Source: Chlamydiota bacterium (GTDB taxonomy: Bacteria > Auribacterota > Tritonobacteria > UBA1439). From it: a stretch of DNA of 25,248 bases. The stretch lies in assembly GCA_012729785.1 (NCBI GenBank), contig JAAYCL010000030.1:1-25248 (forward strand), written 5' to 3'. Both the position numbers and the translations under genes were made by a program. Of the stretch, positions 9,947-17,791 are shown in pieces (position 1 is the stretch's first letter; each line of letters starts with the position of its first letter). Under the pieces are notes generated by a model. The model had not been told where the DNA came from, did no database searches, and was given only the letters and a program-made list of their open reading frames with translations.

Positions 9947-9977
9947 GATGTGCGCTCTTTCCCGGGGCGGCGCCCCG

Positions 9978-11735
9978 TCACGAGATGCGCAGGAGGTCCG
10001 TCTTCCTGCGCATCAGAAGCTTCTGCATCTCGGGGATTGCTCCGGCGTCCCCGCCCGCCTTCTCCCGCCGCGCGATCTCGCGCGTGATCCTCCCGATCTC
10101 CTCCTTCAGGGCGCGCCGCTTCAGGAACCGGATGCAGTCGTGCGCGACCTGGAGACGGTCCCCCGCCGCCTCCTCCTCCGCGGCGAGGCGTCCGAGCAGG
10201 GCGGCGGCGGGATCGTCCGCGAGCGCGGCGAGGATCTGCGCGCGGCCGGCGCCGCGCCCGTCGCGGTGTAGCGCGAAGGCGCACTCCGCGATGCGGCGAA
10301 GGGACGGGTCGCGGAACTCCTCGGCGGTCAGCGCCTCCGCGGCCGCCGCGAGAACCCGCGGGTCGTCGAGCATCAGCCGCGCGAGCTCGCGCTCCCCCGC
10401 CGGGAGCCGCGCCGCCGCCGCGTCCCGTCCGGCGGGGGCCGCGGCCCGCGGACGGCCCTTCTTGCGCAGCGCCTCGATGACAAACTCCTGCGGCACGTCG
10501 AGCCGCTCGGCGAGCTTCCTCCGGTACGCCTCGCGGAGGATCCCGTCGTCGACGCGGGCGAGCGCGTCCAGGAACTCCGCGGCGACCCGCGCCTTCCCGA
10601 CCTCGCGCCGCGCGTCGTGCCGCCGGCAGAGATCGTCGAGCAGGAAGTCGAAATAGTCCGCCGCCTTCTCGACGAGCGGGCGGAATGCCTCCCCCCCCTT
10701 CTCCCGCACGAACGTGTCCGGGTCGTGTTTCCCCGGCAGCACCAGCACGCGCACCCGGAGCCCCTCCACGAGGAGCGCGTCGAGGCTCCGGAGCGCGGCG
10801 CCCTGCCCCGCGGCGTCGGCGTCGAAGCTCATCACCACCTCGGGCGCGAAGCGCCTGAGGATGCGGGCGTGCTCCGCGGTGAAGGCGGTGCCCTGCGACG
10901 CGACGACGTTCCGTATGCCCGCGGCAAAGAGGGACAGCAGGTCGAAGTATCCCTCAACCACGATCGCGCGCCCCTCCTCCACGATGCTGCGTTTGGCGAG
11001 GTGGATCCCGTAGAGACTGCGCGACTTGCTGAAGAGCGCGGACTCGGGGGAGTTCATGTACTTCGGGGTCCCGTCGCCCACCACCCGCCCGCTGAAGGCG
11101 ATGACCCGCCCGCCCGCGTCCCGGATCGGTATCATCAGGCGGTTGCGGAACCGGTCGTAGACCCTCCCCCCCTCCTCGCGGCGCATCACGAGCCCGAGCC
11201 CCAGGAGCGACTCCTCGGCGTGGCCCCGCGCGCGGGCGGCGCGGCGGAACGACTCCCACGCATCGGGTGCGTAGCCGAGCGAGAACTCCGTGATCAGGTC
11301 GTCCGATACCCCCCGCTTCCGCAGGTAGGCGAGGACTTTCCCTCCCGCCGCGGTCTTCCAGAGCTGCTGCGCGAACCAGGAGGCGGCGAAGTCGTTCAAA
11401 CGGTACAGCGCCTCCTTCCCCCGCTCCGGCGCCGCGCCCCGCCGCGTCTCGGGGACCTCGATCCCCGCCTTCCGGGCGAGGATCCTGACCGCCTCGGGGA
11501 ACGGGACGCGCTCGTACTGCATCACGAAGTTCACCGAGCCGCCGCCGGCGTTGCAGCCGAAGCAGTGCCAGATCTGCTTCTCCGGGTTCACGAAGAACGA
11601 CGGGGTCTTCTCGCTGTGAAACGGGCAGCAGGCCTTGAAGCTCCTGCCGGCGCGCTTGAGGGGGATGTAGGAGGAGACGACCTCCACCACGTCGTTCGCC
11701 GCCTGCACCTCCTCGATGACGCGCTGCGGGATCAT
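9978..11735 (-). CDS. dnaG: DNA primase
   Basis: This 585-residue protein is a DnaG primase, which makes RNA primers at the replication fork. The N-terminal CHC2 zinc finger shows [12 protein letters not shown] (Cys37, His40) and HCFGCNAGG (Cys58, Cys61). The TOPRIM catalytic core includes the acidic motifs [15 protein letters not shown] and [13 protein letters not shown]. The C-terminal 150 residues are a helical, poorly conserved DnaB-binding type domain. Length is normal. Its start overlaps the stop of the upstream NIF3-like gene by 4 bases, implying translational coupling, and rpoD follows. The gene probably depends on the promoter before cvpA. Confidence 0.97.
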   Translation of the reverse strand: MIPQRVIEEVQAANDVVEVVSSYIPLKRAGRSFKACCPFHSEKTPSFFVNPEKQIWHCFGCNAGGGSVNFVMQYERVPFPEAVRILARKAGIEVPETRRGAAPERGKEALYRLNDFAASWFAQQLWKTAAGGKVLAYLRKRGVSDDLITEFSLGYAPDAWESFRRAARARGHAEESLLGLGLVMRREEGGRVYDRFRNRLMIPIRDAGGRVIAFSGRVVGDGTPKYMNSPESALFSKSRSLYGIHLAKRSIVEEGRAIVVEGYFDLLSLFAAGIRNVVASQGTAFTAEHARILRRFAPEVVMSFDADAAGQGAALRSLDALLVEGLRVRVLVLPGKHDPDTFVREKGGEAFRPLVEKAADYFDFLLDDLCRRHDARREVGKARVAAEFLDALARVDDGILREAYRRKLAERLDVPQEFVIEALRKKGRPRAAAPAGRDAAAARLPAGERELARLMLDDPRVLAAAAEALTAEEFRDPSLRRIAECAFALHRDGRGAGRAQILAALADDPAAALLGRLAAEEEAAGDRLQVAHDCIRFLKRRALKEEIGRITREIARREKAGGDAGAIPEMQKLLMRRKTDLLRIS

Positions 11736-12709
11736 CCTCTTCGACCCCCGCGGCGGGCGCGCGCGACCCTCGTGAACCCCGAGCAGGGTATGATCTCGAT
11801 CTCGTCCTCTCCGACGACGGCGTCCAGGAGCAGGTTCAGGCCGAGGTTGTCGCTGGCCATGTGCCCCGCGATGATCACGATCAGGTTCTCCCGCTTCGCC
11901 TCCTCGAGATGCTTGTCGCTCATGTGCATGCAGACGAGCGTCCCCACCCCCGCCTGGGCGAGTTTGGCGAGCACCTTCACGGGGCCCTCGGTCCCGCCGG
12001 TCATGTCCACGAAGATCGTTCCCGTCCTCCGGTTCTCCTTGCCCGCGATGATCTTCGGCGGGGCGTTGTTGGCGATGGAGGTCTGGTACTCGGGGATCTC
12101 CGCGAGCAGGTCGACGATGTCGCGCGCGCGCTCCGGCTTCCTGCGGTCCATGAGCCGCTGCAGCCAGCCGGCGACGCAGTTGTCGGCGGGGGTGTGCATG
12201 CAGGCGAGCGGGATGTCGAGAAGCCGCGCCGCGTCGACCGCCCGGGTGTGGTTCTGGGCCATCACCCGGCGCTCGACCTCCCCCATCCGCTCCTCCAGCA
12301 GCCCCTCGGCGGCGGCGATCGGCACGCCGAGGCCGTGCACGATCTCCGCCTGCATCCCCATCACGTTGTAGAAGCCGGCATACGCCCGCCCCGCCGGGTG
12401 GTGCGCCAGCACGAGGTCCAGCCGCCTCCCGCGCTCGCGCAGGCGGTCGGCGAGGACGATCTCGCCGACGTCGATGTCCACGCCGACCATCATCCCGCGG
12501 ACCTCGACGGCCGGGTCGCCGTGCAGGATGCGGGTGTCGGCGTACGGGTTCTCGAGGCGCTCGCGGTCGAAGGAGCGCTTCCGGCGCTCCGGCATCTCCC
12601 CGAACGCCTGCGCGAGGCAGTCCAGCTCCCCGCGGACGCTCGCGGCGCCGCGGGGATCGCGCCGCATCCCCTCGGCGACCGCGCGCTGGAACATCGTGCC
12701 CAGTTTCAT
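11732..12709 (-). CDS. NIF3-like dinuclear metal centre protein
   Basis: This 325-residue protein belongs to the NIF3/YbgI-like family, whose members bind two metal ions but have no settled function. Metal-ligand-type motifs are visible: a His pair in DLVLAHHPAG near the first third, and CMHMSDKHLEEAKRENLIVIIAGHMASD near the end. A central segment, GTIFVDMTGGTEGP, fits the family fold. The N-terminal 60 residues are an extra helical extension. The ribosome site AGGAAGG is well placed before ATG 12709. It overlaps cvpA upstream and dnaG downstream by 4 bases each, so the three are tightly coupled. NIF3 genes also sit near dnaG-sigA in some Firmicutes, so the neighbourhood is meaningful. Confidence 0.8.
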   Translation of the reverse strand: MKLGTMFQRAVAEGMRRDPRGAASVRGELDCLAQAFGEMPERRKRSFDRERLENPYADTRILHGDPAVEVRGMMVGVDIDVGEIVLADRLRERGRRLDLVLAHHPAGRAYAGFYNVMGMQAEIVHGLGVPIAAAEGLLEERMGEVERRVMAQNHTRAVDAARLLDIPLACMHTPADNCVAGWLQRLMDRRKPERARDIVDLLAEIPEYQTSIANNAPPKIIAGKENRRTGTIFVDMTGGTEGPVKVLAKLAQAGVGTLVCMHMSDKHLEEAKRENLIVIIAGHMASDNLGLNLLLDAVVGEDEIEIIPCSGFTRVARARRGGRRG

Positions 12710-13365
12710 CGGACCTTCCTTTCCCTCGTCCCCCCGAACGCCCCCGTGCGGGCGCCCGGAGGCGGCGGCTCCTCCCCCCCGGAAAGCGGGCCGGTGCTCC
12801 TGATGACCTCCGGCGCGACGTTCACCTTCACGGACGGGAGTTGTTCGATCACATCGTCGGCGGGGAGCTCCCGCGCGGGCGGGTAGACGTGGACCGCCAG
12901 GCGGTACGCCCCCGGGACCGCCGATATCGCCAGCGGCCCGAAGAACGAGTTCCGGCTCACGGCGTTCGAGATCCGGTCGACCTTGACGAGGGCCAGAAGG
13001 ATCAGCGCCGCGCAGGCGAACAGGAACGCCTTGGCCCCGCCCAGGGCCGCGCCGCCCAGCTTCTCGACGGTCGAGATGACGGGGATCCGCGCGAGGTGGC
13101 GGACGGCCTGGTTGAGCATGTAGAAGAAGGCGAAGACCGCGAGGAAGACGGCGAGGAAGCCGCAGGCAATGCGGATGTTCTCGTCGTCGGGGAGCCAGGG
13201 GGCGAACCGGTCCGCCGCGGCGGGGTAGTAGCGAAAGGAGAGGGAGAGGGCGAACAGGATGCCGAGGAAGCGGAGCACCTCCCCGGAGAGGCCCCGCCGG
13301 TGCCCGAGGATGACGCCGCGGACGACGACCAGCACGACGAGCAGGTCGATCAGGTGAAACCTCAT
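12706..13365 (-). CDS. cvpA: CvpA family membrane protein
   Basis: This 219-residue protein has the CvpA-like layout: an N-terminal LIDLLVVLVVVRGVILGHRR segment with the basic residues of the first loop, then about four hydrophobic helices, at roughly 5-22, 30-45, 66-90 and 105-125. The C-terminal 70 residues are soluble, rich in Pro and Gly, and not conserved-looking. CvpA proteins are inner-membrane proteins linked to colicin V export and envelope stress tolerance; their activity is not known. A GGAGG site precedes ATG 13365. It is the first gene of the operon, about 50 bases after a consensus promoter, and overlaps the NIF3-like gene by 4 bases. Confidence 0.75.
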   Translation of the reverse strand: MRFHLIDLLVVLVVVRGVILGHRRGLSGEVLRFLGILFALSLSFRYYPAAADRFAPWLPDDENIRIACGFLAVFLAVFAFFYMLNQAVRHLARIPVISTVEKLGGAALGGAKAFLFACAALILLALVKVDRISNAVSRNSFFGPLAISAVPGAYRLAVHVYPPARELPADDVIEQLPSVKVNVAPEVIRSTGPLSGGEEPPPPGARTGAFGGTRERKVR

Positions 13366-13415
13366 CGGAACACGATCCTCCGCGAGCCCAAAACGCCCAA
13401 AATACTTAAACGATA

Positions 13416-13444
13416 AGTATAACAGGAAGATGGGTGAATGTCAA
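13416..13444 (-). promoter_or_regulatory. consensus promoter of the cvpA-nif3-dnaG-rpoD-mcd operon
   Basis: On the minus strand a perfect TTGACA (13439-13444) is followed after 17 bases by TATACT (13416-13421). The -35 box lies immediately next to the rsmE stop codon. Transcription would start around 13409, giving a leader of about 44 bases before cvpA. Confidence 0.85.
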
Positions 13445-13445
13445 A

Positions 13446-14237
13446 TTATTCCGCCCGCATTGTTTTCGTTTGCCCGCGCTGCGACCCCATGAGCAGATGA
13501 TGGGAAAGGAGGGCCGCCCCGGCGGCGGCGGCGGTCTCGGCGCGTAGGACCTCCGCTGTGAGGCGGCAGGGGAGGGCCCCGGCCGCGATGAGGGCGTCGA
13601 GTTCGGCCGGCGTGAAATCGCCCTCCGGGCCGGTGACGATGAGGAGGCGGGACGCCGCCGCGGCCGCGGGCCGGGCGAGGAGTTCGCCGAGCGGGGGGCT
13701 GCCCTCGCGGAGGCAGGCGACGAATGCGGCGTCATATCCGCGCAGCAGCGCAGCCGGGTCCGGTCCCGGACGCATCGCGGTCTCGGGCAGGAAATCGCGT
13801 CCGCACTGGCGGCACGCCTCGAGGGCGATCTTCTGCCAGCGCTTCGCCCGCGCCTTCGCGTCCGCGTCCCCTCCGACGCGCGGCACGCTCCGCGCCGCGG
13901 CGAACGTCGCGATCGAGAGCGCCCCGAGCTCCGTGCAGGCCCGCACGGCGAGATCCATCGCGGGGGCCTTCAAAAGCGCCAGGGCGACGGAGAAGCCGCG
14001 GGCGGGCTTGGCGAGGCGGCGCTCCCGGACGATGGCGAGCGTGCACGAGTCGCCGCCTAGCGACCGCACCTCCGCCTGCGCGGTCCAGCCGTTCCCGTCG
14101 AAGGCGGCGACCTGCTCCCCCGCGCGGAGGCGCAGCACGCGGCGGAGGTAGTGCGCCTCCTCGGCGGGGAGGAGGAGCTCGTTTCCCCGGCGGCAGCCGA
14201 GGGGGGCGTGGACGCGTCGCTCGGGCAGCGGGTGCGT
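13446..14237 (-). CDS. rsmE: 16S rRNA m3U1498 methyltransferase RsmE, ACG start proposed
   Basis: The protein (263 residues from ACG 14237) is RsmE, which methylates U1498 of 16S rRNA using S-adenosylmethionine. The N-terminal PUA-like part shows ERRVHAPLG and LLLPAEEAHYLRRVLRLR. The C-terminal SPOUT knot has LLIVTGPEGDFTPAELDAL and EVLRAETAAAAGAALL. The family normally begins a few residues before the RRxF/V strand. No ATG, GTG or TTG exists in frame anywhere near this point; the open frame continues upstream through dnaJ in another frame. The ACG at 14235-14237 has a GGAGG nine bases upstream and gives a normal-length protein. A CTG at 14268-14270, overlapping the dnaJ stop, is the alternative. 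The gene closes the grpE-dnaJ operon, a common position for rsmE. Confidence 0.8.
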   Translation of the reverse strand, partial: THPLPERRVHAPLGCRRGNELLLPAEEAHYLRRVLRLRAGEQVAAFDGNGWTAQAEVRSLGGDSCTLAIVRERRLAKPARGFSVALALLKAPAMDLAVRACTELGALSIATFAAARSVPRVGGDADAKARAKRWQKIALEACRQCGRDFLPETAMRPGPDPAALLRGYDAAFVACLREGSPPLGELLARPAAAAASRLLIVTGPEGDFTPAELDALIAAGALPCRLTAEVLRAETAAAAGAALLSHHLLMGSQRGQTKTMRAE

Positions 14238-14246
14238 GGCGGCCGG

Positions 14247-14251
14247 CCTCC
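14247..14251 (-). promoter_or_regulatory. ribosome binding site that decides the rsmE start
   Basis: On the minus strand GGAGG (14247-14251) is followed by nine bases and then ACG (14235-14237). It is the only strong Shine-Dalgarno sequence between the dnaJ stop and the conserved start of RsmE. It therefore supports ACG as initiation codon. Confidence 0.55.
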
Positions 14252-14266
14252 GTGTGGGCGCGTGGA

Positions 14267-15418
14267 TCAGGCGCCGGTGAAAAACTTCTTCGCGCGCTCG
14301 ATGAACGAGCTGCTTATCGGGTGGACTCGCTCGCCGCCAAGTTCGGCGAACTTCGCGAGGAGCGCCTTCTGCTCGTCGGTCATGCCGACGGGGGTCTCCA
14401 GCATGACGCGCACGTACTGGTCGCCGCGCCCCGCGCCGTTCACGTTCGGCATCCCCTTCCCCTTGAGGCGGAACGTCTTCCCGGTCTGCGTCCCCTCCGG
14501 GACCTCCAGACGGACCCTCCCCTCCAGCGTGGGGACGTCCACCGTGCCGCCGAGCGCCGCGGTCACGAACCCCAGCGGCACCTCGCAGAGGATGTCGTCG
14601 CCGTGGCGCTGGAAGATCTCGTGCTCCTTCACGTGGACGACGATGTACAGGTCGCCCGCCCGGGCGCCGTGCGCCCCCGCCTCGCCCTCCCCCGCGATCT
14701 TCAGGCGCGAGCCGGTCTCGATGCCCGGGGGCACCTTCACCGACATCTTCTTCCGGCGCCGCACGCGACCCTCGCCGCGGCAGCGGGGGCACGGATCCGA
14801 CGCCGTGGTCCCCTCGCCGCGGCAGCGGGGGCAGGGGCTCCGGCGGATCTGCATCCCGAAGAAGCCGCTTACCCGTTCCTCGATGACGCCGTGCCCGCCG
14901 CAGGCGACGCACGGCCCGCGCGAGGTCCCCGCCCGCGCGCCGCTCCCGCGGCAGTCGCCGCAGAAGTCGAGGCGGGGGAATGAGAAGTCGCGCGTGCAGC
15001 CGGAGGCCGCCTCCTCGAGGGTGATCTCGAGGTCGTGGCGGAGGTCGTCGCCGCGCGCGGGCCCGCGGCGGGGCCCGCCGAAACCGAAGAAGTTGTCGAA
15101 GATGCTCCCGCCGCCGCCGAAGGCGCCCATGAACGTGCGGAGCGCCTCCTCGAGGTCGATCCCGTTGAATCCGCCGAAGCCGCCCGGCCCCCCGCGGAGC
15201 CCCGCGTGGCCGAACCGGTCGTAGCGCTCGCGCTTCTCGGGGTCGCTGAGGACCTCGTAGGCGACGGAGACCTCCTTGAACCGCTCCTCGGCGGTCTTGT
15301 CCCCGGGGTTCTTGTCGGGATGGTGTTTGACCGCGAGTTTCCGGTAGGCCTTCTTGATCTCCTCGGCGGCGGCGTTCCTCGCCACGCCGAGCACCTCGTA
15401 GTAGTCTCGCTTCGCCAT
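14267..15418 (-). CDS. dnaJ: chaperone DnaJ
   Basis: This 383-residue type I Hsp40 stimulates the DnaK ATPase and delivers unfolded proteins. The J-domain (1-70) contains the essential HPD at 33-35 within [12 protein letters not shown] Gly/Phe-rich stretch lies at about 75-120. The zinc region contains four CxxCxGxG motifs: [24 protein letters not shown] and CPRCRGEG. The last two are encoded by an identical 23-base direct repeat. The C-terminal substrate-binding domains follow, with [20 protein letters not shown] and GKGMPNVNG. Length is normal. It follows grpE by 95 bases, which include a small hairpin. No CIRCE operator was found near grpE or dnaJ. Confidence 0.96.
   Translation of the reverse strand: MAKRDYYEVLGVARNAAAEEIKKAYRKLAVKHHPDKNPGDKTAEERFKEVSVAYEVLSDPEKRERYDRFGHAGLRGGPGGFGGFNGIDLEEALRTFMGAFGGGGSIFDNFFGFGGPRRGPARGDDLRHDLEITLEEAASGCTRDFSFPRLDFCGDCRGSGARAGTSRGPCVACGGHGVIEERVSGFFGMQIRRSPCPRCRGEGTTASDPCPRCRGEGRVRRRKKMSVKVPPGIETGSRLKIAGEGEAGAHGARAGDLYIVVHVKEHEIFQRHGDDILCEVPLGFVTAALGGTVDVPTLEGRVRLEVPEGTQTGKTFRLKGKGMPNVNGAGRGDQYVRVMLETPVGMTDEQKALLAKFAELGGERVHPISSSFIERAKKFFTGA
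14769..14833. repeat. 23-bp direct repeat inside dnaJ
   Basis: The same 23 bases occur at 14769-14791 and 14811-14833. Each encodes part of a CPRCRGEG zinc-binding motif of DnaJ. It probably reflects protein repeat plus codon bias or local gene conversion, not a mobile repeat. Confidence 0.8.
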
Positions 15419-15443
15419 GGTTCTCCGGAGCGTGATTTCGAAT

Positions 15444-15463
15444 CCCGGCCGGTGTCGGCCGGG
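15444..15463. other. small hairpin between grpE and dnaJ
   Basis: CCCGGCC (15444-15450) and GGCCGGG (15457-15463) form a 7-bp stem with a 6-base loop. No T-run follows on either strand. On the transcribed minus strand it lies between the grpE stop and the dnaJ start, where it could affect mRNA stability or read-through. Confidence 0.4.
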
Positions 15464-15513
15464 AGGGGGCGGTCGATGCGGGCGGTTTCGAGCCCGCCGG
15501 CCCCGCCGGGTCT

Positions 15514-16152
15514 CTAGACCGTCTCCTCGCCCGTCCCCTTGGGGGGCGCCGCGACGCCCACCACCGAGGGCCTGAGCAGCCGTCCGTTCAGCGTGTAGCC
15601 CCTGAGCGTCTCATCCACAACCGTTCCCTCGGGATGGCCGTCGGTCTCGACCTGCGCAACGGCCTCGTGGAACTCCGGGTTGAACGGTTTGCCGAGCGCC
15701 TCGATCGGTTGGAGCCCGAACTTGCCCAGCGCGGAGAGGAACTGCCTGCGGATGAGGGCGACGCCGTCGATGAGCCCCTTCGCGTCGGCGGGCGTTTGGG
15801 CGGCGGCGAGGGCCCGCTCCAGGTTGTCGATGACGCCGAGCAGCTCCGCCATCAGTTCCTCCTGCCCGTACTTGAGCAGGTCGAGACGGTCGCGCTCGGC
15901 CCGTTTCTTGTAGTTCTCCAGGTCCGCGGCAATCCGAAGCATCCGATCGTGGTATTCGTCGGCCTTGGCGGCCTTCTCCCGAAGCGCCGCGAGCTCGTGT
16001 GCCGCCGCGCGCTCCTTCTCCGGGGAGGCGGCCGGTGCGCCCTGCGTCATCGCCTGCGCCTTTTCCATCGCGATGTCCAGGTGCGTCTTGACCTGTTTCT
16101 TGTCGTGCGTCTCGTGCTTCTTCTCGGTGCCTTTGGCCTGGTCCTTGGTCAT
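15514..16152 (-). CDS. grpE: nucleotide exchange factor GrpE
   Basis: This 212-residue protein is GrpE, the dimeric factor that releases ADP from DnaK. An N-terminal charged, Lys-rich tail (1-50) is followed by a long coiled-coil helix (about 55-110) with the family motif [17 protein letters not shown]. The C-terminal beta domain contains [21 protein letters not shown] and [21 protein letters not shown]. The start is ATG 16152 with an AGGAG ribosome site. The open frame runs much further upstream through alr in another frame, which is not coding. It heads the grpE-dnaJ-rsmE operon, downstream of a consensus promoter. dnaK and hrcA are not in the window. Confidence 0.95.
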   Translation of the reverse strand: MTKDQAKGTEKKHETHDKKQVKTHLDIAMEKAQAMTQGAPAASPEKERAAAHELAALREKAAKADEYHDRMLRIAADLENYKKRAERDRLDLLKYGQEELMAELLGVIDNLERALAAAQTPADAKGLIDGVALIRRQFLSALGKFGLQPIEALGKPFNPEFHEAVAQVETDGHPEGTVVDETLRGYTLNGRLLRPSVVGVAAPPKGTGEETV

Positions 16153-16233
16153 GCGCCACGCTCCTGTCCGGGAACGTCGAACGAAAGGGAAGGGCCCGTG
16201 TTCGGGGATGCTCCCTGCGCTGCAGCGGTGATA

Positions 16234-16262
16234 AGTATACGGATGCCGTCCGTGTGTGTCAA
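16234..16262 (-). promoter_or_regulatory. consensus promoter of the grpE-dnaJ-rsmE operon
   Basis: On the minus strand TTGACA (16257-16262) and TATACT (16234-16239) are separated by 17 bases. The leader before the grpE ATG would be about 75 bases. This is a housekeeping-type promoter; no CIRCE inverted repeat or sigma-32-like sequence was seen with it. Confidence 0.85.
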
Positions 16263-16382
16263 CGGTGCCGCCCGGAAACAGGCGGGCCCCCGAACGGCGG
16301 ATCCCGGCGGTATAGTCCGCGGGGTTTGCCCGGAACGTCTCCCCCGCAGCCGCCGCGCCCGTGCCTCTCGGGCGTCCCCGTC

Positions 16383-17510
16383 TCATTCCCCCGTGTAGAT
16401 CCGGTGCTGGACCTGCTTCCCCATGGCGCACATCACGTCGTACGGGATGGTGCCGGTGAGATCGGCGACCTCGTTCACGGTGATCTCGTCGTCCCCCTGC
16501 CTCCCGATGACCACGACCTCGTCGCCGACCCGCGCCCCGGGGATGTGGCCGACGTCGATCATCGTCTGGTCCATCGTGACGTTGCCGACGACGGGGGCGC
16601 GCCTGCCGCGGACCAGGACCTCGCCCCGGTTCGAGAGGAGCCGGCAGTAGCCGTCGCCGTAGCCGATCGGGATGGTGGCGATCGCCGTGTCCCGGTAGGT
16701 GGCGTAGCTCCGGCAGTAACTGATCGACCGGCCGGGCGGCACCTGCTTCAGGTAACAGATCTCGGTCTTCAGGGTGAGGGCGGCGCGCAGGGGGACGGAC
16801 TTGACCACCTCCCGGGACGGGTAGACGCCGTAGAGCATGATCCCGATGCGGGCCAGGTTGAAGTACGAGGCGGGGAGGCCGAGGAGCGCCCCGCTGTTGG
16901 CGATATGCACCAGGGGGACGCGGATCCCCGCGCGCCGGCATTTCAGGAGCACGCGCCGGAACCGGTCGAGTTGGAGCGTGGCGAAGGAGAGGTCGCGGTC
17001 GGACGCGCAGGCGAAGTGGGACGAGATCCCCTGGAGCCGCACCCCGCGGGTGCGGCGCGCGCGGCGTATGAAGTCGAACGCCCCCTCGTGCCAGACGCCG
17101 ATGCGCCCCATCCCGGTGTCGACCACCGCGTGGATGTCCACGGCGCGCCCGGCGCGGAGGGCCGCGCGCGACACCGCGTCGAGCATCGCCGCGGAGCAGA
17201 TGACCGGGGTAACGCGGTGCCGGACGATCGCCTCTGCGTGCCCGACCATCCCGGCGCTGAGCACGAGGATCCTGGCCTCGGGGTGCGCCTTGCGCAGCTT
17301 CAGCGCCTCGTAGATGTTCGACACCCCGAGCCAGCTCGCCCCGGACCGGAGTGCGACGCGGGATATCCGCGTCATCCCGTGCCCGTAGGCGTCGGCCTTG
17401 ACCACCGCCAGGAGATGGACGCCGCGCCCGAGCTTGGCGCGTATCCGGGCGATGTTGTCCCGGACCGCGCCCAGGTCGATCTCGGCCCACGTCTTGTAGA
17501 GTTTTTCCAT
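16383..17510 (-). CDS. alr: alanine racemase
   Basis: This 375-residue fold-type III PLP enzyme interconverts L- and D-alanine for peptidoglycan synthesis. The PLP-binding lysine is Lys38 in VVKADAYGHG. Other family signatures are DTGMGRIGV, the HFACASD stretch, the substrate-side LVHIANSGALL, ARIGIMLYGVYPS, and GNVTMDQTMIDVG near the C-terminal beta domain. The catalytic tyrosine region reads SISYCRSYAT, where most relatives have SYGRTY-like sequence; the Tyr is kept but the neighbours are changed. Length is normal. It has its own promoter and is divergent from the large PEGA gene. The next gene, grpE, also has its own promoter. Confidence 0.94.
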   Translation of the reverse strand: MEKLYKTWAEIDLGAVRDNIARIRAKLGRGVHLLAVVKADAYGHGMTRISRVALRSGASWLGVSNIYEALKLRKAHPEARILVLSAGMVGHAEAIVRHRVTPVICSAAMLDAVSRAALRAGRAVDIHAVVDTGMGRIGVWHEGAFDFIRRARRTRGVRLQGISSHFACASDRDLSFATLQLDRFRRVLLKCRRAGIRVPLVHIANSGALLGLPASYFNLARIGIMLYGVYPSREVVKSVPLRAALTLKTEICYLKQVPPGRSISYCRSYATYRDTAIATIPIGYGDGYCRLLSNRGEVLVRGRRAPVVGNVTMDQTMIDVGHIPGARVGDEVVVIGRQGDDEITVNEVADLTGTIPYDVMCAMGKQVQHRIYTGE

Positions 17511-17540
17511 CCCGGCTCCGCCCTCGCGGCGTAAAAAACA

Positions 17541-17569
17541 ATTTTACCGCAGATGCGGGGTTGGGTGAA
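17541..17569 (-). promoter_or_regulatory. promoter of alr
   Basis: On the minus strand TTCACC (17564-17569) and TAAAAT (17541-17546) are separated by 17 bases, with the alr ATG about 31 bases after the -10 box. It is one of the few AT-containing stretches in the alr/PEGA intergenic region. Confidence 0.55.
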
Positions 17570-17716
17570 GCCCAAACCGCCGCGGGGAAGGCCGTTTCCC
17601 TCGCGGCCGTCTCTCTCCTTCCCGCCGCGCCCCCTTCGGCCCCCTCCTCCACCCGTGCCGTCGTTCGCCGTCGGGAAGAATGGCGGGAGAGCCAAAAGAA
17701 AAAAAGAAAAGATAGT

Positions 17717-17751
17717 TTCCCTCTCCCGGTCCCATGCGCTATACTTATACT
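17717..17751 (+). promoter_or_regulatory. promoter of the large PEGA protein gene
   Basis: Two overlapping-phase -10 boxes, TATACT at 17740-17745 and again at 17746-17751, lie about 45 bases before the start codon. The -35 for the first would be TTCCCT (17717-17722), a weak match. An A-rich stretch at about 17695-17713 just upstream resembles an UP element and may compensate. Confidence 0.55.
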
Positions 17752-17791
17752 GTATATCGTTTCGTGTACGGCCGGCGAGAGGAACTCGGCG

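Noticed and set aside
14271-14912. Open frame extending rsmE upstream to an ATG inside dnaJ
   Set aside because: It would add over 200 residues of Arg/Gly-rich shadow of dnaJ; RsmE proteins are about 250 residues long.
16153-16262. CIRCE or other heat-shock operator before grpE
   Set aside because: I looked for the TTAGCACTC-N9-GAGTGCTAA pattern and found none; only a housekeeping-type promoter is visible.
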